64,000 nucleotides of DNA, from the NCBI RefSeq assembly GCF_012030425.1, contig NZ_JAAUVN010000001.1, positions 1,798,001 through 1,862,000 of the forward strand. The letters are read 5' to 3'. This DNA is from Sphingobacterium sp. B16(2022). GTDB lineage: Bacteria; Bacteroidota; Bacteroidia; Sphingobacteriales; Sphingobacteriaceae. Each line of letters begins with the position of its first letter. Position 1 is the stretch's first letter. Shown one piece after another: positions 26,571 to 35,713 of this stretch. The position numbers and the translations under genes were made by a program. The notes beneath the pieces were generated by a model. The model had not been told where the DNA came from. It saw nothing but the letters and a program-made list of their open reading frames with translations, and made no database searches.

Positions 26571-27407
26571 ATGAAAACAGTACTAATAACGGGATCATCT
26601 TCAGGAATAGGAAGAGCATCTGTATTGAAATTCAGTAGAGAAGGATGGAATGTCATCGCAACAATGAGAAGTCCCGAAAAGGAATTTGAATTACAAAAGT
26701 CAGCACATATCCTAGTCACGGCTCTGGATGTCAATAAACCAGAAACAATTGACACAGCAATCCAAGCAGGGCTTAAAAAATTTGGAAGTATCGATGCAGT
26801 CGTCAATAATGCCGGCGCTGCTGTGTTCGGTGTTTTTGAAAATGCTACACAAGAGCAGGTGACAAATCTTTTTAACACTAATGTATTCGGTCCGATGCAT
26901 GTTCTGAGGGCGTTACTACCACATTTTAGAAAACAGAGATCTGGAACAGTCATTAATATAACTTCGACTGGTGGTAGAATTACATTTCCAACTTGTAGTC
27001 TCTATCATGCAACTAAATTTGCTTTAGAAGGATTCACCGAAGCACTGGCGTACGAACTTATACCTTTTGGAATCAGAACTAAGATTATTGAACCTGGATC
27101 AACAGACACTAAATTTATTGGCGCTGCTGAAGGAACACCCGGAGATAACAAGGAATACGAAGAATTTATTAATATTGGACTGCAAAACTGGATTAAATAC
27201 GATACAATGACTTCGACGCCAGAAGAAATTGCAGCTACCATTTTTGCTGCCGCAATAGATAATACCGATCAGCTACGTTATATAGCTGGTAAAGACGCAG
27301 AATTATATATAGGAAAATTACAGAATAATGAGAATCAAAACTACGTTGATTACATGCGTGCAAGATTTATCCCGGAATACCTGAATAAAACCCCTATTGA
27401 ATCATAA
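26571..27407 (+). CDS. Short-chain dehydrogenase/reductase (classical SDR)
   Basis: This 278-aa NAD(P)-dependent oxidoreductase has the glycine motif TGSSSGIG (G8-G14), NNAG at 79-82, the catalytic Ser in ITSTGG (S132) and YHATK (Y145, K149). Arg33 after the second strand (ATMRS) suggests NADP preference. The substrate is unknown. The following AraC-type gene, on the same strand after a prominent inverted repeat, may regulate it or be co-regulated with it. Confidence 0.92.
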   Translation: MKTVLITGSSSGIGRASVLKFSREGWNVIATMRSPEKEFELQKSAHILVTALDVNKPETIDTAIQAGLKKFGSIDAVVNNAGAAVFGVFENATQEQVTNLFNTNVFGPMHVLRALLPHFRKQRSGTVINITSTGGRITFPTCSLYHATKFALEGFTEALAYELIPFGIRTKIIEPGSTDTKFIGAAEGTPGDNKEYEEFINIGLQNWIKYDTMTSTPEEIAATIFAAAIDNTDQLRYIAGKDAELYIGKLQNNENQNYVDYMRARFIPEYLNKTPIES

Positions 27408-27451
27408 AAATTAAAAAATATTCAATCAGAAGAACAAAAAATAGAATATTA

Positions 27452-27459
27452 TATATTTG
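27452..27459 (+). promoter_or_regulatory. -7 element of the AraC-family gene
   Basis: TATATTTG matches TAnnTTTG. Transcription would start at about 27465, inside the left arm of the adjacent inverted repeat. Confidence 0.45.
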
Positions 27460-27460
27460 T

Positions 27461-27502
27461 AAATACGTTCAACTATCGCGCCCTAGATAGTTGAACGTAT
27501 TT
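27461..27502. promoter_or_regulatory. 16-bp perfect inverted repeat at the 5' end of the AraC-family gene
   Basis: AAATACGTTCAACTAT (27461-27476) and its exact complement (27487-27502) flank CGCGCCCTAG. It lies 2 bp after a -7 element and 30 bp before the start codon, so it is either an operator over +1 or a leader hairpin. It could also terminate the SDR transcript, but the T-run is short. Confidence 0.65.
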
Positions 27503-27532
27503 ATAATATGCAATTCATCTAATGAAATAGGC

Positions 27533-28432
27533 ATGCGTGAAAAATACATAAATCATACACAAAAGTTCGCAGACTTTGAATCCTCTGCTCGTTTTGATCA
27601 GAAATATAATGATCAATCCTCATCTTTCCGATTTTTCAATTCTTCCGATTGCGCAACCGGAAATACGATTGCATACCGGAGAAGGGATTTTTATAAAATC
27701 AGTTTATTGAAAGGCGATTATATTGTTCATTATGGCGATGAAAGTATTAGCGTATCAGGCCTATCATTATCTTTTTTTTCACCTTTAGTTCCCTATACGA
27801 TTGAGGTATTGAAAGAGGAAGAAAACGCTGGTTTTATCATTTTCACAGAACTTTATTACGATTCATTTTTTAAAAGCAGTATCTCGCTATTTCCTTTATT
27901 TAATGGAAAAAATAAACCAATTTATAATATCCCGGCAACGCTAATAAAAGAAGTTGAAAATTTATTTTATAAAATTGAAAAACAGAGTCGCTCTGCATAT
28001 GTATTGAAAGACGATATGATCCGAAATCATATCAATGAATTGATGCACATTGCTCATACGCTTACTCCAGTAGCCGAAAGAAATCATAAACTTACTTCCA
28101 AAGAACGTCTCTATACTATTTTTAATGAGTTATTAGAAAGACAGTTTCCGATTGATAGTTCAAAGATTTCATACCTCCGTACTGCAAGTGACTTTGCTGC
28201 ATTATTGCATGTGCATGTCAACTACCTCAACCGCATTTTAAAAGAAGTGACAGGTAAAACAACCAGTACACTTCTTTATGAAAGGTTACTAAAAGAATCA
28301 ATTATTCTTCTTAAACACACGAACTGGAGCATATCAGAAATTTCCTTTTCTTTAGGTTTCAAAGATGTATCACATTTTAATCACTTTTTCAGAAAGCAAA
28401 CCAATGCCACACCAAGCACTTTCAGGAGCTAA
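27533..28432 (+). CDS. AraC-family transcriptional regulator
   Basis: This 299-aa protein has an N-terminal cupin-like sensor region (DYIVHYGDESISVSGLSLSF) and a C-terminal pair of AraC helix-turn-helices (ASDFAALLHVHVNYLNRILK and SISEISFSLGFKDVSHFNHF followed by FRKQTNATPSTFR). The start at 27533 (MREKYINHTQ) lies downstream of the inverted repeat. An in-frame ATG at 27491 lies inside the repeat and is less likely. The SDR gene upstream on the same strand is a plausible target. Confidence 0.9.
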   Translation: MREKYINHTQKFADFESSARFDQKYNDQSSSFRFFNSSDCATGNTIAYRRRDFYKISLLKGDYIVHYGDESISVSGLSLSFFSPLVPYTIEVLKEEENAGFIIFTELYYDSFFKSSISLFPLFNGKNKPIYNIPATLIKEVENLFYKIEKQSRSAYVLKDDMIRNHINELMHIAHTLTPVAERNHKLTSKERLYTIFNELLERQFPIDSSKISYLRTASDFAALLHVHVNYLNRILKEVTGKTTSTLLYERLLKESIILLKHTNWSISEISFSLGFKDVSHFNHFFRKQTNATPSTFRS

Positions 28433-28597
28433 TGATTAAAAATTTAAGATATCAAGCGATATTTTGTCCAAAGTATCAAATACGCTGTTTGCAAAAGCCC
28501 TTAACAAGCATTCCTGACTGTTGACTTGTTAGCTACCAAACTAATGGGGTTGTGAAATTGTTGTATTCTAAACGATATCATTTACTAAGTATACTAT

Positions 28598-29341
28598 ATG
28601 CTCACAACGGACAAAGAAAAACGGGAATCAGGAGATTTTTATAAAGACGCACTACTCCTCTTACAGGAGTGTGAGTGTCAGTTTATGTTAGGCGGTGCTT
28701 TTGCCATGTTCCACTATACCGGCATCTTTAGAGACACCAAAGATTTGGATATCTTCTGCAAGAGCAGTGAATATCCTAAAATTCTGAAACACTTTGCCGA
28801 AAAGGGTTATCAAACCGAGCTGACGGATGTAAGATGGCTTGCAAAAGTCTTCCATGGCGATTATTTTATCGATATTATATTCGATACCGTAAACAATATC
28901 TGTACAGTAGACGACAGTTGGTACGAACGGGCACCAAGCGGTCATTTTGCAGACGTACCTGTTAAATTTATTCCCGTAGAAGAACTCCTTTGGTGTAAAA
29001 TTTATGTGCAGAACCGAGAGCGTCACGATAGTGCTGACATCAACCATATTCTGTTGAAATATGGAAAAAATGTAGATTGGGAATTACTGCTGAAACGCTT
29101 AGACCCACACTGGCACCTCCTCTTGGCACAATTGCTTATTTTCCAGTTTGTATATCCTTCAGATTATCGCGAGATCATCCCCAAGTGGTTATTTGACGAA
29201 CTGATGAGAAGAGCTGCAGAGCAATATGACATTCCCTCTCCCGTCGAAAAAGTATGTCGGGGTCCGCTTATCGACCAAACCCAATATGAGGTAGATGTAA
29301 AAGAATGGAATTACAAATCATACACGATAACGACAATATAA
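28598..29341 (+). CDS. Nucleotidyltransferase-fold protein
   Basis: This 247-aa protein has an N-terminal NTase signature GGAFAMFHYTGIFRDTKDLDIF (GG at about 32-33, DLDIF with metal-binding Asp residues at about 49-51), and FIDIIFDTVN supplying a third acidic site. This is the minimal nucleotidyltransferase arrangement found in AbiEii- and MNT-like proteins. The remaining helical half has no recognised domain. It is followed after 3 bp by a calcineurin-like phosphoesterase gene, so the two form an operon and probably act on the same nucleotide or nucleic acid (inference). Confidence 0.75.
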   Translation: MLTTDKEKRESGDFYKDALLLLQECECQFMLGGAFAMFHYTGIFRDTKDLDIFCKSSEYPKILKHFAEKGYQTELTDVRWLAKVFHGDYFIDIIFDTVNNICTVDDSWYERAPSGHFADVPVKFIPVEELLWCKIYVQNRERHDSADINHILLKYGKNVDWELLLKRLDPHWHLLLAQLLIFQFVYPSDYREIIPKWLFDELMRRAAEQYDIPSPVEKVCRGPLIDQTQYEVDVKEWNYKSYTITTI

Positions 29342-29344
29342 TCT

Positions 29345-30082
29345 ATGGAAGTACGCAAAAAAACGAGAATCGCCGCCATGGCGGATATACATGTTCGTGT
29401 TTCAGACAAAGGATTGCTCAGGGGCATATTTGAAGAATTAAATGAAAAAGCCGATGTGTTGGCGATATGCGGTGATCTGACTGATACCGGGGACGAAGAA
29501 GAAGCTAAAATATTAGGTGAAGAGTTAAAAGCATTACGCATACCCGTTGTCGGCGTTTTAGGCAATCATGATTACGAAAAAGGCAGACAGAAAATCATCA
29601 AACAAATTCTGACTGAACATCATATGACTATTTTAGATGGCGAATCTATTGTCTTAGCAGATGTTGCATTTGCAGGTGTAAAAGGATTTGGAGGTGGATT
29701 TGATCAGTATATGCTGTCTATTTTCGGAGAAGATATGATGAAGCAATTTGTGCATGAAGTCGTCAATGAATCTTTGCAGCTTGACCGTGCACTCACACGG
29801 CTTGAACAAGAATGTCCCCATCTGCCCAAAGCCGTACTGCTTCACTATGCACCGATAAAAGATACCGTTGTAGGTGAACCCGAGCAACTGTTCCCTTTTC
29901 TTGGCTCATCACACCTGGCAGAACCCCTAACCAGAAGACAGGTGTCGATTGCCTTTCATGGTCATGCACATGGCGGCACACTCAGCGGTCATACCACAAG
30001 TGAAATCCCAGTATACAATGTCGCTCTTCCGGTATTAAAACGGGAGAAAGAGGGTCAGTCCTATTTAATTGTAGAAGTTTAA
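29345..30082 (+). CDS. Cytoplasmic metallophosphoesterase
   Basis: This 245-aa calcineurin-like phosphoesterase has no signal peptide. Motifs in order are MADIHV (D-x-H), ICGDLTDTG, LGNHDYEKG, LLHYAPIKD and AFHGHAHGG, so the full dinuclear-metal site is present. It lies 3 bp downstream of the nucleotidyltransferase gene. The substrate is unknown. It is convergent with the AraC gene only 23 bp away. Confidence 0.9.
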   Translation: MEVRKKTRIAAMADIHVRVSDKGLLRGIFEELNEKADVLAICGDLTDTGDEEEAKILGEELKALRIPVVGVLGNHDYEKGRQKIIKQILTEHHMTILDGESIVLADVAFAGVKGFGGGFDQYMLSIFGEDMMKQFVHEVVNESLQLDRALTRLEQECPHLPKAVLLHYAPIKDTVVGEPEQLFPFLGSSHLAEPLTRRQVSIAFHGHAHGGTLSGHTTSEIPVYNVALPVLKREKEGQSYLIVEV

Positions 30083-30105
30083 AATTTTTCTAATCAAAAA
30101 AGGCC

Positions 30106-30951
30106 TTAGGCAACGACCTTACTGCCCTTCGTCTTTTTAAATTCTGATAAGCTCATCTGATGCCGTTTTTTGAAAAACTTATTCAGATGGCTTTCATCTG
30201 AAAAACCAAACTCCGTGACGATCTCATTGACCCGCATATCACTGAACAGCACCCGGTGTTCAATCAGGCGCATTTTATAATTCAAGATGTATTGCTGAAT
30301 CGTTTCTCCGGACTGATTTTTAAAGTAACTGCCCAGATAGGTTTCTGAAAACCCAAATTTCTTCGCGATCACAGCAACTTTCAATAATGCGGGATCATGG
30401 ATGTTGCCTTGGATATAATCAATGATCTGAATCACCCTCTTATCCGAATTGGAGGTAATTTGCTCCGCTCGCATCTTGGAGATATTTCGTGCTGCGATGA
30501 CAATCAACGCATTCACGTAATTCAACGTCAGCTCATCCTGATACAGATCCGGATGGTGGATACCATGAAGCAGTGACTCCACAATCGAATTGACCAAAAC
30601 AACATCAGGTTTATTCTGTAAAATACATCCGGAAAGAAAGGAAGCACCATATAAAAGGCATTCCATGGAATTATTGCTGTTCCAAGGATAGTTTTTCACA
30701 TAGCGTTCACTGAACTTCACAAGCAAAAGGTCTGTACTTTCCAAGATTTCGAGGTGATGCTGATCATTTGGTGTCAGGAGAATCAGACTGCCTTTACTGT
30801 AAGAAGCCATATTGTTGTTGATGTTCAGAAATCCTTTTCCGGAAATGACATATACAATCTGAAAAAAGGAAAAATGCATATCCCGTAACGGACAACTAGC
30901 GCCCTGATGGTATTCCACCTTGACCAATTCATCGATGTTCTCACGTTTCAT
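30106..30951 (-). CDS. AraC-family transcriptional regulator
   Basis: This 281-aa protein has a cupin-type sensor domain (MHFSFFQIVYVISGKGFLNI, LILLTPNDQHHLEIL) and a C-terminal AraC DNA-binding domain (VAVIAKKFGFSETYLGSYFK, VNEIVTEFGFSDESHLNKFF). I prefer the ATG at 30951 over 31020, which would leave only 19 bp for two divergent promoters. It probably controls the divergent MFS exporter. Confidence 0.9.
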   Translation of the reverse strand: MKRENIDELVKVEYHQGASCPLRDMHFSFFQIVYVISGKGFLNINNNMASYSKGSLILLTPNDQHHLEILESTDLLLVKFSERYVKNYPWNSNNSMECLLYGASFLSGCILQNKPDVVLVNSIVESLLHGIHHPDLYQDELTLNYVNALIVIAARNISKMRAEQITSNSDKRVIQIIDYIQGNIHDPALLKVAVIAKKFGFSETYLGSYFKNQSGETIQQYILNYKMRLIEHRVLFSDMRVNEIVTEFGFSDESHLNKFFKKRHQMSLSEFKKTKGSKVVA

Positions 30952-31039
30952 AGGACAAAAATACCTAATTATCATGAAAATATACTGATTTTTAACAATT
31001 TTTCTGTTCAATTTTGCCATACATAAATTTTAACAAATA

Positions 31040-32227
31040 ATGAAAACATCAATTTACGTCTTAGCACTTGGCGCTTTTGGCATTATAACCACAGAATTTG
31101 GGATCGTCGGCATCCTACCGACCATCAGTCGGCAATTTGATGTATCGATCGATACGGCAGGTTGGCTGTTGAGTGCCTTTGCGATCACCGTCGCCATTTC
31201 CTCCCCTTTTATCACCTCATTTACGACAAAGATAAACCGGAAGCTATTGCTCTGTCAGGTCATGAGTATATTTGTTTTTTCAAATTTAATTTCTGCCTTT
31301 TCGACCAACTTCACCATGCTGATGGTCGCCCGTATCTTACCTGCGATCCTGCATCCGCTATTCTGGAATATCGCCATCGCCATTGCATTTAAAGAAAAGG
31401 GTGCAAAAGGCGTTTCTACCGTTATGCTGGGGTTAAGCTTAGCGACGGTACTGGGTATCCCCCTCACCACCTATGCCGTAGATCTGTTCCAGAACTGGCA
31501 GGCTTCCTTTTTCCTCAGTAGCGCAATCAGTTTAATCGCCTTTATCGGTCTATTGCTCTTTATTCCTTCTATGCCGGCCGATCAGGCGATCTCCACCAAA
31601 AATCAGGTCGAAGTGTTGAAAAGCCCACTTCTGTGGCTCAATCTTATTTCGACTATAGCCACTTTAGCGGCCATGTTTGCCAGCTATACCTACCTGACCG
31701 CCTATCTAGAAGAGATTACCAAGATGGACGGTGCGCAGATCAGTATGATGCTGCTCCTTTTCGGTGGCATGGGAACATTAGGAAACTGGATGATGGGACT
31801 GGCCCTGAACAGAAATGTACTCTTAACCGCCAGACTGTTTTTAATACTCTTAGTCACGGTACAGATCCTCGCTTACTATTTTGGCGGACATTATATTCCG
31901 ATGGTCATCATCGTATCCCTTTGGGGGATGATCCATACCGGCGGATTTTTGGTGTCCAATATCCGGACCACGCAATCTGTTCCGCATCATGCCTTAGAAT
32001 TTGTGAACAGCCTACTGACTTCCTCTTTTAATATCGGAATTTCCTTAGGGGCATTTCTAGGCGGAATAATCAGTGTACATTATGGTGTTCATTACGTTTT
32101 ATGGGTGAGTATCCTATTGCTGTCGGTGACGTTTATCCTAAGTTTTGTAAGGTTCCCTAATAAGATTTCAGAAAACGAAGAAGAAAGTCAATTGGACAGG
32201 GCGGCATCAGCCTGTGTACATAGCTAA
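31040..32227 (+). CDS. MFS efflux transporter (DHA1/AraJ type)
   Basis: This 395-aa protein has about 12 hydrophobic helices. The start ALGAFGIITTEFGIVGILPT is the TTEFxxxGxLP motif of the sugar/drug efflux AraJ-like DHA1 family, and the motif-A region is ITSFTTKINRKLLL. The substrate is unknown; small hydrophobic drugs or sugars are usual. It is divergent from an AraC regulator, the common local-control arrangement. Confidence 0.92.
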   Translation: MKTSIYVLALGAFGIITTEFGIVGILPTISRQFDVSIDTAGWLLSAFAITVAISSPFITSFTTKINRKLLLCQVMSIFVFSNLISAFSTNFTMLMVARILPAILHPLFWNIAIAIAFKEKGAKGVSTVMLGLSLATVLGIPLTTYAVDLFQNWQASFFLSSAISLIAFIGLLLFIPSMPADQAISTKNQVEVLKSPLLWLNLISTIATLAAMFASYTYLTAYLEEITKMDGAQISMMLLLFGGMGTLGNWMMGLALNRNVLLTARLFLILLVTVQILAYYFGGHYIPMVIIVSLWGMIHTGGFLVSNIRTTQSVPHHALEFVNSLLTSSFNIGISLGAFLGGIISVHYGVHYVLWVSILLLSVTFILSFVRFPNKISENEEESQLDRAASACVHS

Positions 32228-32249
32228 ATGAGACGAAGGTTATGTCATA

Positions 32250-32287
32250 AACCAAAGAGCGCTTCCATATGGAGGCGCTTTTTGGTT
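32250..32287. terminator. Terminator after the MFS gene
   Basis: A 17-bp stem with two G-U pairs (AACCAAAGAGCGCTTCC, 32250-32266, with 32271-32287) has an ATAT loop and an internal T-run. Confidence 0.8.
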
Positions 32288-32484
32288 ATAATTGATACAA
32301 TACCCATAAAATTGCTATTTAACGTAATAAAAACATGAACTCCTAAAGGTGCAGTCCAGTTTGGTAGAATGCAAACCAAAAACGCTAGAGAGAATATAAT
32401 TGTAACGAAAAAAACACGATTATTTATAAAAACTATCAGCTAAAATTTCACTATTTTAGCTGAAACATATTTTTAGTTCAATCC

Positions 32485-33516
32485 ATGACAGAGCCTAATC
32501 AATTGCTTTTCTTTTTTAGTGCATTAGGTGCTTTCAACGGTTTGCTACTTTCTCTTTATGTTGCGATCAATACAAAGAAAAAAGTTTTTGCCAACTATTT
32601 TTTAGCTTTCTTGTTATTGGTGCTAAGTATCCGGATTATCAAATCCGTCTTTTTCTATTTTAATCCTGAATTATCCAATATTTTTATTCAGATCGGCCTT
32701 TCTGCTTGCATTTTGATCGGCCCGTTCCTGTTTTTGTATCTTAAATCTTTTTCCGCCAACAAAAATTCCAGTTGGGTCGTTCATATCCTGCCGTTTATTG
32801 TGGGCATTACAATTTTAGGAATTGCCTATCCCTATACCGAACATCGAGGTGTCTGGAGCCACTGGATTGTCCTGGGAATTTACCTGCAATGGCTGGTTTA
32901 TATGATCTTATCATTTAAATACCTGATACCGATTTTAATGAAAATAAAGGCAAAAGAAAAATTAATGGATTTCGAGGTTTGGTTGCTCAGTATTTATACA
33001 GGTGTTGCCATTATTTGGTTTGCTTACAAATTTGGTGCTTACGCCTCTTATATTGTGGGGTCATTGTCCTTTTCTTTTGTTTTCTACTTAATTCTGTTAC
33101 TTATCATTTTTAGAAATAGCCGGGAAACTACTTTTTTCCAGGAAAAAGAAAAATACAAAAACAAAGAAATTGATACCGAAACATTAGATCTCATGCATCA
33201 GAAACTCGCTATCATCGTTGATCAGGAATTGTTCCTGGACCCCAATTTCACCCTTGAGACCGCCGCAAAAGAACTAAAAGTGACAAAGCATCTATTGTCG
33301 CAGTATATCAATGAAACCTTGGGAAAATCCTTTTCCAACCTGATCAAAGAATATCGGATTGAAAAAGCAAAACAATTATTGGAAAAAGAAAGCAATTACA
33401 CCATCGAAAGTTTAGGTTATGACAGTGGCTTTAGCTCGAAGTCAACTTTCTTCACCGCATTTAAAAAAATCACCGGCTCCACTCCTGCTGAATATCAAAA
33501 ATCACAGTCCAAATAA
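32485..33516 (+). CDS. Membrane-anchored AraC-family regulator (7-TM + HTH)
   Basis: This 343-aa protein has about seven TM helices in residues 1-215 (LLFFFSALGAFNGLLLSLYV through FVFYLILLLIIF). A linker follows, then a C-terminal AraC domain (ETAAKELKVTKHLLSQYINE, IESLGYDSGFSSKSTFFTAF ending in KKITGSTPAEYQ). This layout is common in Bacteroidota. The signal is unknown. It precedes two small secreted NTF2/DJ-1 genes on the same strand that may be its targets. Confidence 0.9.
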   Translation: MTEPNQLLFFFSALGAFNGLLLSLYVAINTKKKVFANYFLAFLLLVLSIRIIKSVFFYFNPELSNIFIQIGLSACILIGPFLFLYLKSFSANKNSSWVVHILPFIVGITILGIAYPYTEHRGVWSHWIVLGIYLQWLVYMILSFKYLIPILMKIKAKEKLMDFEVWLLSIYTGVAIIWFAYKFGAYASYIVGSLSFSFVFYLILLLIIFRNSRETTFFQEKEKYKNKEIDTETLDLMHQKLAIIVDQELFLDPNFTLETAAKELKVTKHLLSQYINETLGKSFSNLIKEYRIEKAKQLLEKESNYTIESLGYDSGFSSKSTFFTAFKKITGSTPAEYQKSQSK

Positions 33517-33625
33517 GTTCTATTTTATAACATCGAACTTCTTATTTATAACCTAAAACCCCTTTCAATAGCCTTTCTCAGATATTTGAACTTATTAATT
33601 TTAACAATTTCAAATCATTAAAAAA

Positions 33626-34090
33626 ATGAGAAAAGTACTATTATTTATCGGGCTAATTCTGTTGATGCTACAGGTGAACGCTCAAACTGATGATGCCAAT
33701 AACGACTGGCATTTGGTTCAGAAAACCCTAAATCTCTACCTAGACGGAATAGGCACGAGCGATTCCATCAAGGTATCTAAATCTTTTCACGATTCCTGGC
33801 AATTGAAATATTTTGAGGATGACAAGATAAATATCATCAAAAAACCAAAATATATGGAACGATTTGATATTGCTCCACATGTAAAATCGGCTAAATGGTC
33901 AGGACGTATTGTTTTTATTGATATCACCAACACTGTTGCCGTCGCAAAAGTGGAAATCAGCACAGCAAAATTGCTGTTTACCGATTACTTTAATCTCATG
34001 AAGACCAGTGACGGCTGGTATATTGTCGATAAAATTTCGACCAGAAGTCCGCACAGAACCTTAGAAACCCCAACTGCTTCAGCAAAATAA
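33626..34090 (+). CDS. Secreted NTF2/putative-lumazine-binding-fold protein
   Basis: This 154-aa protein has a signal peptide (MRKVLLFIGLILLMLQVNAQ) and one NTF2-like domain of the putative lumazine-binding type: LNLYLDGIGTSDSIKVSKSF, IDITNTVAVAKVEIST and FTDYFNLMKTSDGWYIVDKI. The function is unknown. It is separated by 13 bp from the next gene, whose C-terminal domain is a homologue of this one. Confidence 0.85.
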   Translation: MRKVLLFIGLILLMLQVNAQTDDANNDWHLVQKTLNLYLDGIGTSDSIKVSKSFHDSWQLKYFEDDKINIIKKPKYMERFDIAPHVKSAKWSGRIVFIDITNTVAVAKVEISTAKLLFTDYFNLMKTSDGWYIVDKISTRSPHRTLETPTASAK

Positions 34091-34103
34091 AAATCGATCT
34101 AAC

Positions 34104-35267
34104 ATGACAAAACTATTCATATTGCTACTTGCTATTGTAGGTTTGAATGTAAACATTCACGCGCATATAGATTTGAATGTCAGCATTCAAACACAACATA
34201 AAATCTTGTTTGTTACCTCAAATCAGGATTTTTACGGAAACACCAAGATCAGTACGTCCAACCATTTCGGTGAAATTATTCATCCCTACGAGGTATTTAT
34301 AAAAGCGGGGTTTCAAGTTGATTTCATCAGTCCCAAAGGTGGCGCCATCCCTATTGGTTACCTCAACACTTCCGATAGTCTCCAGAAAAAGTACCTGTAT
34401 GATGCGTGGTTTATGGATAAATTGGAACATACATTGAAACCAACGGAAATAGTAGCAGATAATTACACCGCCATTTTTTACAGTGGTGGTGGCGCTGCCA
34501 TGTTCGGAGTAGCGGAAGACCAGACCATTCAGCAGATCGCTAGAGACATTTATAATAAGAATGGCGTTATTTCCACCCTCTGTCACGGAACAGCCGGAAT
34601 AGCTTACTTGAAGGATCATAACGGCAAATCGCTGTATGCAGGAAAAAGAATCACCGGTTATCCCGACAAATTTGAAGATACCGAGATGGATTATTACAAA
34701 GCATTCCCGTTTTCAATAGACCAGGCGATTCAAAAAAATGAGGGCAATTTTGTTTATTCCGACAAGGCTGGAGATGGCTTTTATATAGTCGATGGCAGAT
34801 TTGTAACAGGTCAAGATCCAAGTTCAGCGACGTTAGTGGCTAATGAAGTGGTGAAAATTTTAAACAAAAATATAAAAAGTACCACTCCTGTTATGCAAAC
34901 CGATTCAGAGCAAGTAACAGCAACACTTCTGCATTACCTAGAGGGAACAGCAAACGGACAACCAGAAAGGCTTCGCAAAGCCTTTCATCCCAATTTTAAT
35001 CTATACACCGTAGCAAAAGATTCTTTATGGACACGCTCCGGTCAAGAATACATCTCAAACATAAAAGTTGGAGAAAAAGTAAATAGAATCGGGAAAATTA
35101 TCTCGATTGACATTGAAAAAGATGCCGCCATTGCCAAAGCTGAAATTGTAATTCCCAATGTGCGCAGGTTTACCGATTATTTCTTACTGCTAAAATATGA
35201 GGGTACCTGGAAAATAATTCATAAAAGCTATTCGTGGATAGATCTACACCCTACGGAAAGCAATTAA
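34104..35267 (+). CDS. Secreted DJ-1/PfpI-like domain fused to an NTF2/lumazine-binding-like domain
   Basis: This 387-aa protein has a signal peptide (about 1-20). Residues about 32-255 form a class-I glutamine-amidotransferase-like DJ-1/PfpI domain (HKILFVTSNQDFYG, FYSGGGAAMFG) with the nucleophile Cys160-His161 in STLCHGTAGI, as in Hsp31/glyoxalase III relatives. Residues about 270-387 repeat the NTF2-like domain of the preceding gene (RRFTDYFLLLKYEGTWKIIH). A secreted amidase, chaperone or aldehyde-processing role is possible; none is demonstrated. Confidence 0.88.
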   Translation: MTKLFILLLAIVGLNVNIHAHIDLNVSIQTQHKILFVTSNQDFYGNTKISTSNHFGEIIHPYEVFIKAGFQVDFISPKGGAIPIGYLNTSDSLQKKYLYDAWFMDKLEHTLKPTEIVADNYTAIFYSGGGAAMFGVAEDQTIQQIARDIYNKNGVISTLCHGTAGIAYLKDHNGKSLYAGKRITGYPDKFEDTEMDYYKAFPFSIDQAIQKNEGNFVYSDKAGDGFYIVDGRFVTGQDPSSATLVANEVVKILNKNIKSTTPVMQTDSEQVTATLLHYLEGTANGQPERLRKAFHPNFNLYTVAKDSLWTRSGQEYISNIKVGEKVNRIGKIISIDIEKDAAIAKAEIVIPNVRRFTDYFLLLKYEGTWKIIHKSYSWIDLHPTESN

Positions 35268-35713
35268 ATCATCTGATCTATTTTCTGGCTCTATTACTTT
35301 CAAATGGATCAGCACTTTATCATGACTTTTATGAGAACAGAATGAAATAGCCATCGCAGGTCACTACGCTGCAATATAAAAAAACAGCACTTCCAGACGG
35401 AGGTGCTGCTCTTATTAATGATGCATTACGAGTCTTTTTCTACGATGAATTATCCAGCAATCATCACTTAATTTTCGGTTGCAGAGAAGCAGCTCATCAT
35501 ACTTTTGCTATAAACTTTTGTTTGCTAAAATAAGAAACGATTTTCTACGTTTATGATTGTATCTATGAATTAACATCAGCTTGTGAGCCAATAAGGCATC
35601 AATTTTGTGTTATACTATTGGTCTGGCTAGAGACTTAATAAAAAAAGGTAATCGACTATTTTTATTATATCTCCGAGATGCCTGTCAAGCATTAATTTTT
35701 AATTTTAAAAACT
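35268..35713. other. Intergenic region with one hairpin
   Basis: This 446-bp gap contains a stem-loop (CAGCACTTCC, 35385-35394, with GGAGGTGCTG, 35399-35408; one G-U pair) with a weak T tract, probably terminating the DJ-1 gene. I found no coding sequence and no consensus promoter in the remainder. Confidence 0.55.

Noticed and set aside
30956..30963. TATTTTTG on the minus strand as the promoter of the AraC gene at 30106-30951
   Set aside because: It matches the -7 consensus but lies only 4 bp before the start codon, which would require a leaderless mRNA. It is too weak to list.
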